Source: Oscillospiraceae bacterium (GTDB lineage Bacteria > Bacillota > Clostridia > Oscillospirales > Acutalibacteraceae). From it: a stretch of DNA of 64,000 nt. Positions 24,457 through 35,600 of the stretch are shown here, one piece after another; within the stretch, counting starts at the first letter, position 1; the number at the start of each line of letters is the position of its first letter. Below the pieces are notes generated by a model. The model searched no databases and had not been told where the DNA came from. It worked only from the letters and a program-made list of their open reading frames with translations. The stretch lies in assembly GCA_902790325.1 (NCBI GenBank), contig CADARP010000002.1, positions 211,673-275,672 of the forward strand, read 5' to 3'. The translations under genes were made by a program, and so were the position numbers.

Positions 24457-25716
24457 ATGAAAATTCTTTTGGTCGGCGGCGGCGGCCGCGAACACGCGAT
24501 CCTCAAAAAGCTCGCCGCCAGCCCCGAGAGACCCGAAATCTTCGTCTTGCCCGGCAACGGCGCAATGGAAGATCTGGCAACATGCGTGCCGATCGGCGCA
24601 AAGGACATCGACGGCATCGTCAACTTTGCCAAGGAGAACGCGATCGATTTCGCCGTCGTTGCGCCGGATGATCCGCTGGTGCTCGGCGCGGTCGATGCGC
24701 TGGAAGAGATCGGTGTGCGCTGCTTCGGCCCGCGCGCAAACGCGGCCATCATCGAGGGCAGCAAGGTCTTTTCCAAGCAGCTCATGCAGAAATACGGCAT
24801 CCCGACGGCGCAGTTCGCCGTGTTCTCCGATATGGACGAGGCGCTGTCGTATCTCGATACGGCCAATATCCCGACCGTCGTCAAGGCGGACGGCCTCGCG
24901 CTCGGCAAGGGCGTCATCCTCGCGTATACGCGCGACGAGGCGAAAGCGGCCGTGCGCTCCATGATGGAGGACAAAGTCTTCGGCGCATCCGGCAGCCGTG
25001 TGGTGATCGAGGAGTTTTTGGAGGGACCCGAGGTCTCCGTGCTCAGCTTCACCGACGGCAAGACGATCGTGCCGATGGTGTCCTCGATGGATCACAAGCG
25101 CGCAAAGGACGGCGACGAGGGACTCAACACCGGCGGTATGGGAACGGTCGCGCCGAACCCGTACTACACGCCGCAGGTCGCCGAGCGCTGTATGCGGGAG
25201 ATCTTTCTTCCGACGGTCGAGGCGATGTGCAGGGAGGGCAGACCCTTCAAGGGCTGTCTCTACTTCGGTCTGATGATCACGAAAGACGGCCCGAAAGTGA
25301 TCGAATACAACTGCCGCTTCGGCGATCCCGAAACGCAGGTCGTGCTGCCGCTTCTCGAAAGCGATCTGCTCACGATCATGCAGGCGGTCGCGGACGAGCG
25401 TCTCGGCGAAACGGAAGTACGCTTCTCTTCGGGCAGTGCGTGCTGTGTCGTGCTGGCAAGCGACGGCTACCCGCAGAAGTATCAGACCGGTTTCCCCATC
25501 ACTGTCGATGACGGGATGGACGCCGAGCTGTTCGTGGCCGGCGCGAAGCGCGTCGACGGCCGGCTTCTGACGGCGGGCGGCCGCGTGCTGGGCGTGACGG
25601 CGACGGCGCCGACGCTGCGCGAGGCGGTGGACAAGGCGTACGAAAACGTGCAAAAAGTGCATTTCGACAACGCGTTCTGCCGCAAGGACATCGGCAAACG
25701 CGCACTGAACGCCTGA
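24457..25716 (+). CDS. purD: phosphoribosylamine-glycine ligase PurD
   Basis: A 419-residue ATP-grasp enzyme joining phosphoribosylamine and glycine. It has MKILLVGGGGREHAILKKLA at the N-terminus, the ATP-grasp Lys region VVKADGLALGKGVILA (about 147) and SMDHKRAKDGDEGLNTGGMG (about 211), a PurD signature, then YNCRFGDPETQVVLP (about 286). The ATG at 24457 is favoured over the one at 24451 by spacing from CGGAGG. It follows the transformylase gene by 21 bp. Confidence 0.96.
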   Translation: MKILLVGGGGREHAILKKLAASPERPEIFVLPGNGAMEDLATCVPIGAKDIDGIVNFAKENAIDFAVVAPDDPLVLGAVDALEEIGVRCFGPRANAAIIEGSKVFSKQLMQKYGIPTAQFAVFSDMDEALSYLDTANIPTVVKADGLALGKGVILAYTRDEAKAAVRSMMEDKVFGASGSRVVIEEFLEGPEVSVLSFTDGKTIVPMVSSMDHKRAKDGDEGLNTGGMGTVAPNPYYTPQVAERCMREIFLPTVEAMCREGRPFKGCLYFGLMITKDGPKVIEYNCRFGDPETQVVLPLLESDLLTIMQAVADERLGETEVRFSSGSACCVVLASDGYPQKYQTGFPITVDDGMDAELFVAGAKRVDGRLLTAGGRVLGVTATAPTLREAVDKAYENVQKVHFDNAFCRKDIGKRALNA

Positions 25717-25772
25717 CGCTGTTTTAAACTACAAACTACAAACTTCAAAACTTCCCTAAAACGGAGGCATCC

Positions 25773-28700
25773 ATGGTATACAGAGTTTTCGTGGAAAAAA
25801 AGGCGGGTCTTGATCACGAGGCCGCCGCACTGTGCGCGGATCTGCGCTCCTTCCTCGGCGTCAAGACGCTCGAGAAGGTGCGGCTTCTCAACCGCTACGA
25901 CGTGGAGAATATCGACGAGGCGCTGTTCGAGAAAGCGAAGCGAACCGTCTTTTCCGAGCCGCAGCTCGACGTCTGCACCGATACGATGGGCGATACGTCG
26001 GACTGCGCGGTGTTCGCGGTGGAGTATCTGCCCGGCCAGTTCGACCAGCGGGCGGATTCCGCGGCGCAGTGCATCCAGATCCTTTCGCAGCTCGAGCGTC
26101 CGCTCGTGCGCACGGCGAAGGTCTATCTGCTGTACGGAGACCTGACCGCACAGCAGGTCGAAACAGTCAAAAAATACGTCATCAACCCCGTCGAGAGCCG
26201 CGAGGCGTCGCTCGATGCGGTCGAGACGCTGAAAATGCAGTACGACATCCCGACGGCGGTCGACGTCTGCACGGGCTTCTGCGCGATGGAGGGCGACGAG
26301 CTGTCGGCGTTTGTGCAGAAGTACGGCCTTGCGATGGACGCGGACGACGTGCGGTTCTGCCGCGACTACTTCCGTACCGAGCAGCGCGACCCGACGATCA
26401 CGGAGATCCGCATGATCGATACCTACTGGTCGGATCACTGCCGCCACACGACGTTCCTGACGACGATCGACAGCGCGGCGTTCGACGACCCGCTGCTGCA
26501 GAGCGCGTGGGAGGACTACTGCAATGTGCGCAAAAAGCTCGGCAGAACGAAGCCGATGAACCTGATGGACGTGGCGACCATCGCCACGCGCGCGTTAAAG
26601 GCGGACGGCAAACTGCCGCGCCTGGACGAGTCCGAAGAGATCAACGCCTGCACGGTCAAGATCGACGTGGACGTGGACGGCAAGCCGGAGAAGTGGCTGC
26701 TGCTGTTCAAGAACGAAACGCACAACCATCCCACCGAGATCGAGCCGTTCGGCGGCGCGGCGACGTGCATCGGCGGCGCGATCCGCGATCCGCTGTCCGG
26801 AAGAAGCTACGTTTACGCCGCGATGCGCGTGACGGGTGCGGCCGATCCGCTGCGCCCCGTCGAGGAAACGCTCGCCGGCAAACTCCCGCAGCGCAAGATC
26901 GTGACGACGGCCGCGGCGGGCTACAGCTCCTACGGCAACCAGATCGGTCTGGCGACCGGTCAGGTGGATGAGCTTTATCACGACGGCTATGCCGCCAAGC
27001 GCATGGAGATCGGCGCGGTCATTGCGGCGGCTCCGGAGCGCAATGTGCGGCGCGAGCGCCCCGAACCGGGCGACGTCGTGATCCTTCTGGGCGGCCGCAC
27101 GGGACGCGACGGCTGCGGCGGCGCGACCGGTTCGTCCAAATCGCATACATTGTCTTCTCTGACGACCTGCGGCGCAGAGGTGCAGAAGGGCAACGCGCCC
27201 GAGGAACGCAAGCTGCAAAGACTGTTCCGCAACGGCGAAGCGTCGCTGCTCATCAAGCGCTGCAACGATTTCGGCGCGGGCGGCGTTTCCGTTGCCATCG
27301 GCGAGCTGGCGGACGGCCTTTTGATCGACCTCAACGCCGTGCCCAAGAAATATGACGGCCTTGACGGCACCGAACTTGCGATCAGCGAATCGCAGGAACG
27401 TATGGCGGTGGTCGTCGCGCCGGAAGACGCGGCGCGTTTTCAGGAACTGGCCGAGCAGGAAAACCTCGAATCGACGGTCGTTGCCACGGTACAGGCCGAT
27501 CCGCGTCTTGTCATGACGTGGAACGGCGTGAAGATCGTGGATATTTCGCGCGAATTCCTTAATTCCAACGGCGCGGAGAAACATATCGACATCACGCCCG
27601 CAAATCCGCAGGCGTTCGGCAAAGCGGTCGGCACGGACTTCGGCGCACAGATGCGCGCGCTCGCGGGTGACCTCAACGTCTGCTCCAAGCGCGGTCTTTC
27701 CGAGCGCTTCGACTCTACGATCGGCCGCGGCACCGTGCTCATGCCGTTCGGCGGCAAGTACCAGCAGACGCCCATCCAGACGATGGTGCACAAGGTCTCC
27801 GTCGAGCAGAGCAAGACCGATACCGTATCCTATATGGCGTGGGGCTACAACCCCTATATTTCCGAAAAGAGCCCGTACCACGGCGCGTATCTGGCGGTGG
27901 TCGAATCGGTCAGCAAACTGATCGCGGCGGGCGCGGAATTCAAGGACGTGTATCTCACGTTCCAGGAGTATTTTGAAAAACCGCTCAAGGACGGCAAGCG
28001 CTGGGGCAAGCCGCTGTCGGCGCTGCTGGGCGCGTTCAAGGCACAGATGGATCTCGGCATCGCGGCCATCGGAGGCAAGGATTCCATGAGCGGCACCTTT
28101 GAACAGATCGACGTGCCGCCGACACTGGTGTCGTTTGCCGTCACGACGGGCGACGTGCACGAGGTCGTGACGCCCGAATTCAAGGCGGCGGGACACACCG
28201 TGTCGCTGCTGCGTCCCGAAACGGACGAAAACGGTCTGCCGAAAGCCGAATCGCTGCTGGCGCTGTTCGCTCGCGTGACGGCGCTCATGCGCGAAGGAAA
28301 AGTGTACGCCGCGTATACGCCGACGTTCGGCGGTATTGCGGAGGCGGTGCTCAAGTGCGCCGTCGGCAACGGTGCAGGCTTCGCGTTCGACGACGCGCTG
28401 ACGATGGAAGACGTCTTCGGCTACAATTACGGTTCGTTCCTGCTGGAAACGGACGAGCCGGTCGGCACGGTCGTCGGCAAAACGACAGACGACGGCGCGG
28501 TCACGTACCGCGGCGAGGCGCTCGCGCTTTCCGAGCTGTTTGATCTGTACGAAAAGAAGCTCGAGCCGGTGTTCCCGTGCGAGACGGATGTGCGCGGCAG
28601 AACCGCGCAGAATCTCACGTTCGCTGCGCAGGCGCGTCCGAAGCCGGCGCTTCGGTTTGCAAAGCCGCGCGTGCTGATCCCCGTGTTCCCGGGCACCAAC

Positions 28701-29459
28701 TGCGAGTTCGATACCGCGAAGGCGCTTGCCGCCGCGGGCGCGGAACCGGAGATATTTGTCATCAACAACCTGACCGCGGCAGGCATCACGCGCAGCGTGG
28801 AACTGTTCGCGCAGAAGCTGGACAACGCACAGATCGTCTTTATCCCCGGCGGATTCTCCGGCGGCGACGAGCCGGACGGCTCCGGAAAGTTCATCACCGC
28901 GTTCTTCCGCAACGCCCGCATCCGCGAGGGTGTGACGAAGCTGCTTGAGGCGCGCGACGGCTTGATGTGCGGCGTGTGCAACGGCTTCCAGGCGCTTATC
29001 AAGCTGGGGCTTGTGCCGTTCGGCAAGATCGTGGACACGGACGAGACGTGCCCGACGCTGACCTACAACGACATCGGCCGCCACCAGTCGCGGATCGTGC
29101 ATACGCGCATCGCGTCGAACAAGTCGCCGTGGCTGATGCTGACACAGCCGGGCGAAGTGTACAACGTACCGATCTCCCACGGCGAGGGCAAATTCATCGC
29201 ATCCGACGACATGCTTGCGTCTCTTGCGGCCAACGGCCAGATTGCCACGCAGTACGTCGATCTTGACGGCAACGCCGCGATGGACGTGCGTTTCAATCCG
29301 AACGGTTCTGTCTGCGCGATTGAGGGCATCACCTCGCCGGACGGCAGAGTTTTCGGCAAGATGGGTCACACCGAGCGGTACGAGGACGGGCTGTATCAAA
29401 ATGTTCCCGGCAAGTACGACATGGGACTGTTCCGCAGCGCGGTGCTGTATTACGAATAA
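25773..29459 (+). CDS. purL: phosphoribosylformylglycinamidine synthase, single-chain PurL with glutaminase domain
   Basis: A 1228-residue FGAM synthase that amidates FGAR with glutamine and ATP. Layout: N-terminal PurS-like part (1-150), a linker, the first AIRS-like half with YWSDHCRHTTFLT (about 212) and KNETHNHPTEIEPFGGAATC (about 314), a second AIRS half (about 640-950), and a C-terminal class I glutamine amidotransferase domain with FPGTNCEFDTA and nucleophile Cys in MCGVCNGFQALIKLG (about 1065). The protein is of the large single-chain type rather than the PurS/PurQ/PurL split usual in Bacilli. It starts 56 bp after purD behind an A-rich spacer (ACTACAAACTACAAACTTC) and AACGGAGG, and the operon ends at the terminator at 29479. 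Confidence 0.95.
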   Translation: MVYRVFVEKKAGLDHEAAALCADLRSFLGVKTLEKVRLLNRYDVENIDEALFEKAKRTVFSEPQLDVCTDTMGDTSDCAVFAVEYLPGQFDQRADSAAQCIQILSQLERPLVRTAKVYLLYGDLTAQQVETVKKYVINPVESREASLDAVETLKMQYDIPTAVDVCTGFCAMEGDELSAFVQKYGLAMDADDVRFCRDYFRTEQRDPTITEIRMIDTYWSDHCRHTTFLTTIDSAAFDDPLLQSAWEDYCNVRKKLGRTKPMNLMDVATIATRALKADGKLPRLDESEEINACTVKIDVDVDGKPEKWLLLFKNETHNHPTEIEPFGGAATCIGGAIRDPLSGRSYVYAAMRVTGAADPLRPVEETLAGKLPQRKIVTTAAAGYSSYGNQIGLATGQVDELYHDGYAAKRMEIGAVIAAAPERNVRRERPEPGDVVILLGGRTGRDGCGGATGSSKSHTLSSLTTCGAEVQKGNAPEERKLQRLFRNGEASLLIKRCNDFGAGGVSVAIGELADGLLIDLNAVPKKYDGLDGTELAISESQERMAVVVAPEDAARFQELAEQENLESTVVATVQADPRLVMTWNGVKIVDISREFLNSNGAEKHIDITPANPQAFGKAVGTDFGAQMRALAGDLNVCSKRGLSERFDSTIGRGTVLMPFGGKYQQTPIQTMVHKVSVEQSKTDTVSYMAWGYNPYISEKSPYHGAYLAVVESVSKLIAAGAEFKDVYLTFQEYFEKPLKDGKRWGKPLSALLGAFKAQMDLGIAAIGGKDSMSGTFEQIDVPPTLVSFAVTTGDVHEVVTPEFKAAGHTVSLLRPETDENGLPKAESLLALFARVTALMREGKVYAAYTPTFGGIAEAVLKCAVGNGAGFAFDDALTMEDVFGYNYGSFLLETDEPVGTVVGKTTDDGAVTYRGEALALSELFDLYEKKLEPVFPCETDVRGRTAQNLTFAAQARPKPALRFAKPRVLIPVFPGTNCEFDTAKALAAAGAEPEIFVINNLTAAGITRSVELFAQKLDNAQIVFIPGGFSGGDEPDGSGKFITAFFRNARIREGVTKLLEARDGLMCGVCNGFQALIKLGLVPFGKIVDTDETCPTLTYNDIGRHQSRIVHTRIASNKSPWLMLTQPGEVYNVPISHGEGKFIASDDMLASLAANGQIATQYVDLDGNAAMDVRFNPNGSVCAIEGITSPDGRVFGKMGHTERYEDGLYQNVPGKYDMGLFRSAVLYYE

Positions 29460-29478
29460 TCATAAAACTGTAAAATGG

Positions 29479-29509
29479 CAGAGCGGGCAAGAGCCTGCTC
29501 TGTTTTTTT
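29479..29509 (+). terminator. rho-independent terminator of the purine operon
   Basis: Stem CAGAGCGGGC / GCCTGCTCTG (10 bp with one G-T pair), loop AAGA, then seven T residues (29503-29509), 20 bp after the purL stop. Confidence 0.9.
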
Positions 29510-29585
29510 GTTTGGAAGGGCTGCAGACGGAATTTGTCATTTTGTACAAAAACCAACTGATTCTTTGAAAAAAAGTAAAATAATG

Positions 29586-29614
29586 TTGACAGCATTCTGC
29601 GTTTGTGATACACT
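29586..29614 (+). promoter_or_regulatory. promoter of the giant repeat-protein gene
   Basis: Perfect -35 TTGACA (29586-29591), 17-bp spacer, and -10 TACACT (29609-29614) with an extended TGA just before it. The transcript would have a leader of about 70 nt ending in AAAGGAGG before the ATG at 29692. Confidence 0.75.
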
Positions 29615-29691
29615 TTATACGTTAAATTGGATTTGTGTAAGTGTTTCCCGACACGAGCACAAACGGGCGAACGACCAAAGGAGGAAAACGT

Positions 29692-32600
29692 ATGAAAACC
29701 TTCAAACGCGCGCTCAGCGTAATGCTGGCGACGGTCATGATCCTCACGACGTTCTTCATCTTCGATCCGTCCGGGATGTTCCCGACGGCCGAGGCTGCTG
29801 TAACGGCGACGGATCCGACGTACGGCGATCTGTACTTCGTTGTACCGGAAGCGATCTACCTCGCTCCCAAGTACAACTCGTCTACGGCCGTCACCACGTC
29901 GCACTTCCAGTGGTATGTCAATGACTCGCTGGTGATCGACGATTTTGACGACACGGTCTCGATCGGACTGGATAAGGGAGAGGCCTCGACAGGTAAGATC
30001 TCCTTCCTGTATCCCGACGCGACTTCCGTCAAGATCGCCTACAAGTGGCAGACGGAACCCGGTCAGGATCTGATCGTCAACGGCTCGGAAGCCACGATCA
30101 GCTACGGCGACGGCAATGCACGTCCCGTCAACCGGAACTATACGCTCGGTCTGACGGAGGGCTACGGCTCGACGCAGATCACCTGGGGCGAAAGCCCGGA
30201 GATCCCCGCCAATACGACGGGCATCTGGATCTGCTGGATCGCGACGTTCACGGACGGCGCCGACGGCGTTGAGAAGCAGGCGTATGCGTATACATACCTG
30301 TACAAGCCGTATGTCGCGCCGATCTCGGTCGCCATCGAAGGCCGGAACACGCGCTCGCAGAACCACTACGGTTCGTATATCTCCTGGATCAGCGGCGTGC
30401 ACGGCCTGCAGGGTTCCGCCAGAGGCGGTTCCAAATATCCGAACACGAGCGGCCGCGCTTTCCTGCCGTTTTCCTCTTCCGGTTCCGGTGAACAGGCCGG
30501 TGCGCTGAACTTCACGCTGAACGGCTATATGTCGCTTCCGGATGACAACCTCAATCCCAACAGTTGGTCTTCCGGTTCGCCGACAGGCGTGGCGGATGCA
30601 ACTGTGTACCCGTACAAGGGCACCACGGACTCGCACAGCGGCGGCGATGACTTCACCATCACCTATGCCTACAGCTCGACCGGTTTGCTGACCGTCGATA
30701 AGAGCCGCTATTCCAACCTCAACCAGATCCCGAACCTGTCGGTCGGTCTGATGGTCACGGACGACGAAGACAGTACGTCCGGCGGCGCATGGTTCCTGTC
30801 GAACTTCGACAACCACACGGACAAGTTCAACACGGATCATACGGATTTCTGGGAATACAAGAGCAGCAACTACGGCTATATCACGGAATACTGGGATCCG
30901 CTGTACAACTCCGACAAGCTCGCATTCGGCGGCAACTGGAACGACATGAGTGCCGGCGAGGGCGAGGGACTCAAGGCGAACGTGCGCTGGAGAAAGGACA
31001 TCTCCGACAAGAACAGCGGCACCTACTATATCGGCTCCGGTTACGCAAACCAGCAGAACGAGAAGTTCCTGTATATCGGCTGGAATACCGGTACCGACCG
31101 CATTTTCGATACGTCCGAGCTGCGCTGCCGCATCGAGATGTTCGACCGCTCGGTGCTGCGTGAGGCGTATATGTACGCCATCAATTCCTTCGCGGCAAAC
31201 AACGTGCAGCTGCTCGGTCAGACGTCCGATTCCTGGACGCAGTTCTTCAGTCTGTTCAATGCCGTGGCAACATGGCTGACAAAGATCGACTGCGGCGCAT
31301 ACACGAACACCATGGGCTATTCCACGCCCGCGGCGCTGGCCAATGCGCTGAAGAACAAAACAAACCAGATCCGTCCTATGTCCAACCCCGACAGACAGAC
31401 CTTCATCGCTGCACAGTACAACATCAAGGTCTATGACGACAACGGCACGTGGAAACTCGTCACGCGCAGCGGCGCACAGACCGACGAGTACCACATGGGC
31501 GCCCGGATCGATTACACAGCCGAAGAATATGCGGGCTACAGCCTCAAGGGTCACGTGAAGGATTATCAGGAAGCCACGTCGACCTACGGCAATGCGACCG
31601 TAAAGCAGGCGAGAAACATCACGCCCGGCGAGTATGTCGTTGAGCACGCGACGGGTCCCGTCAGATGCTCTTACTACTATCTGCGCGATGAGTATACCAT
31701 TACATACGATCTTGCCGGCGGCGCAATGCCGGGAGGCATCTCCAATCCGGCAAGCTACAACATCGACAGCGAAGACATCACGCTGAACGCGCCGGTCAGA
31801 CCGGGCTTTTCGTTCGAAGGCTGGACCAGCGAGAGCGATGGTATCTGGACGCCGACTGCGACGATCACGATCCCGCAGGGCAGCACCGGCAACAGAACCT
31901 ACAAGGCGATCTGGGGCGCACAGACGTATACGGTCATCTACCACGGCAACGGCTCGACCGGCGGCAACACGTCGCCGTCGTACCACACCACCGATGTGCC
32001 GCAGACGCTCAACGGCGTCAGCTTCTACCGTTCATACGAAATCTCCTTCACCTACAACATTTGGGACGAGTGGGACACGGATTATGATACGCTGTCTTAC
32101 CTCTTCGACGGCTGGAACACGGAACCGGACGGCTCCGGCGACGCGTTCGTCAACCGCCAGTCCGTCATCAACCTGACGACCGGGGACGAGTTCCATCTGT
32201 ATGCACAGTGGTATCCGCAGCAGTACGTGCTGCCGACGCCGGAGAAGGACGGCTTTGCCTTCGACGGCTGGTATTCCACGCCCAACTTCACGCCCTCGAG
32301 CTTCGTCGGCGACGGCGGCGCGCTGTTCACGACAGATCATAACGTCGATTTGTACGCAAAGTGGGCGGAGAACCAGTACAACATCATCTACGACGGCAAC
32401 GGCGCAACCGGCGGCAGCACGCAGAAATCCACGCACGTGCAGGGTGTGCCGAAGACTCTGACGCCGAACGGCTATGAGCGCAAGTACACCGTGAGCTTTG
32501 ACGCTCAGGGCGGCAGCGTGTCTCCGGTGAGCGCAAATGCGGAATATGAGTTCGTTTCCTGGAACACGAAGCCGGACGGCACCGGCAGAGGCTTCTCGCC

Positions 32601-35600
32601 CGACTTCAATGTGACCGACATCGTAGACGTTTTCAAAGATCCGGATACCAACCAGCCGGTCAATACGCTCGTTCTGTACGCACAGTGGGAGGTCATTTCC
32701 GAAACGACGATCGCGCTGCCGACGCCGGTACGTCCGGGCTGGACGTTCCGCGGCTGGTACGAGGGAACTGTGGACAGTGACGGCGACGTCCATCTGACCA
32801 ATCAGGTCTACGGTACCATCACGCCGACGGCCAACACCGTGCTCTACGCCACGTGGACGGCGGCGGCATTCGTGATCACGTTCGACGCGAAGGGCGGCCA
32901 GGCGGTTCCCTACATGGCATACACCACCGAGGATACGACCCTGCTGCCCGAAACGACGCGCGTAGGCTACAGCTTCGACGGCTGGAAACCGCGCGACACG
33001 GAAGGCAACTGGGATTCCGGCAGAATCTATTCCGCCGGCACGCCCGTCACGGGCAGATACGGCCACGTCACGCTGGACGCGCAGTGGACGCCGATCCGCT
33101 ACAAGATCACGTTCGACGTGAACGGCGGCGATAATTATCCCAACGTGTTCTACACCATCGAATCCGAGGACGAGATCGGCACGCCGACCAGAAACGGCTA
33201 CATTTTCCAGGGCTGGACGGTCACGACGACCGACGCGGACAGCAACTGGACCGAGTCGGTGTATGCTGCCGACACGCTGCTGACCGGCAAGCACGGCAAC
33301 GTCACGCTCCAGGCGCAGTGGCTCAAGGCGAGCTATACCATCACGTTCTTTACGGACGGCGGCAACACGATCCCGGATCTGGAATATGACACCAGCTCCA
33401 CCGATACGCTGCCGACGCCCATCAGGACGGGCTACACGTTCGGCGGCTGGAAACCGCACGAAGCGTCCGGCAGTTGGGACATCAACACGATCTATGTCGG
33501 CGGCACGGCGCTGGGCGGCAAGTACGGCAACGTCCGACTGGACGCGCAGTGGACGCAGACGCAGTACATGATCTCCTACGACGAACGCGGCGGTACGGAA
33601 ATTCCTAATACTATTTATAATGTCAATTCTCTGGATACGCTTCCCGCAACGACGAGAACTGCGTACACATTCGACGGCTGGAAGCCGAAGACTGCAGTGG
33701 GCAGTTGGAATGCGGAGACAGTTTATCCTTCGGGCACGAATCTCAACGGCATGTTCGGCGACGTTTCACTGACCGCGCAGTGGACGGCCATGCAGTACAC
33801 GATCACCTTCGATCCGAACGGCGCGGAGTATTATCCGACCCCGAACGCCAACACCATGTCCTATACCATCGAATCCGAGGATGAACTGGGCGCGCCCGAC
33901 AGACCCGGTTACGAGTTCCTGGGCTGGCTCGTTGTGGAATCGGAAGGCAACTGGCTGCCGGCCGGCTCGACGTACAGATCGACCACGATCGTGACGCGTA
34001 AGTACGGCGACGTCACCCTGCAGGCAATGTGGGAAGAAAACGTCTACAACATCACCTATGTTCTGACCGAAGGCGCTTCCGTCGACCCGGAGACGCCGAA
34101 CCCGGATACCTACACATACGATACCCCGACGTTCACCCTCAACAATCCCGAGAAACCGGGCTACACGTTCGCGGGCTGGACGGGCACCGGTATCGAAAAC
34201 GGTCCGGCGCTCACCGTCGACGTTCCGACGCACAGCGAGGGCGACCGTAATTATACAGCAACGTGGGACGTCATCACGTACACGATCCGTTATGACCTGG
34301 CAAACGGTTACGAGGATCCGGATTACGATCCCAACCCGACGACCTACACCGTTGCGACGCCCGGTATCACGCTGATCCCGCCCCTCAAGGACGGCTACGA
34401 CTTCGACGGCTGGACCGGAACGGGCGTGAACGGCAAGCAGAAGATCGTCACCATCTTCGCCGGCACCACGGGCAACCTGATGTTCACGGCGCACTGGAAA
34501 GCCAAGGATTACACGATCAGCTACGACCTCAGAGGCGGTCAGCTTCCCGAGGGCGTGACGAATCCGACGACCTATAACATCAACATCGAAGACGATATCG
34601 TTCTGAATAACCCGGTACGTTCGGGCTTCACATTCGACGGCTGGACCGGTACCGGTCTTCCCGGAAAAGTGATGACCGTTACGATCCTTGCGGGCAGCTC
34701 CGGCAACCGTACCTACACGGCGAACTGGAAGGGCATCCCGTACGACATCACGTACGATCTGGACGGCGGCACAATGCCGGAAGGCAGAGAAAACCCGACG
34801 CAGTACACGTACGATACCGAGACCTTTACCCTGTACAACCCCGTCAGAACGGGCTACACGTTCATCGGCTGGACCGGCTCCAACGGCGAAACGGCGTCGA
34901 TGGCAGTGGCGATCGCACAGGGTTCCACCGGCAACAAGTCCTATCTGGCGCACTGGGATCTGGTCACGTACTCGATCTCCTATAACCTGAACGCCGGTAC
35001 GCTTGGCGCAGGCGTGACGAACCCGACATCCTACACGATCGAGAGCGCGTCCTTCACGCTCCATAATCCGGTCCGTCTCGGCCACACATTCGCCGGATGG
35101 ACGGGAACCGAGCTGGATGAGGCGACTCTGGAAGTCGAGATCCAGACCGGCAGCACGGGCAACCGCGAATACACCGCAACATGGGTTGCCGCGCAGTATA
35201 CAATCACATATGATCTTGCCGGCGGCGCACTGCCCGAGGGCAGAGTGAATCCGGACAGCTACGGATACGATACCGAAACCTTCACACTGTGGAGCCCCGT
35301 GAAGAACGGTTACACGTTCGCAGGCTGGACCGGTTCCAACGGCGAAACACCGCAGGTCGGTGTACAGATCGCCCAGGGCAGCTCCGGCAACCGCAGCTAC
35401 ACGGCGAACTGGACCGCGATCGAATACCAGATCACGTATGATCTCGTCGGCGGTTCGTTCCCGATCCAGAACCCGACGACCTACACGATCGAAACCGATA
35501 CGTTCACGCTGCACAATCCCGAGAGAACGGGTTACGCGTTCATCGGTTGGTCCGGCACCGGTATCGCCGAAGAAGAGGTCGAGGGCAGAGTGATCATCGT

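Noticed and set aside
25717..25772. ACTACAAACTACAAAC direct repeat between purD and purL as a regulator site
   Set aside because: Too short and simple to support a function; it looks like an A-rich spacer before the ribosome site.
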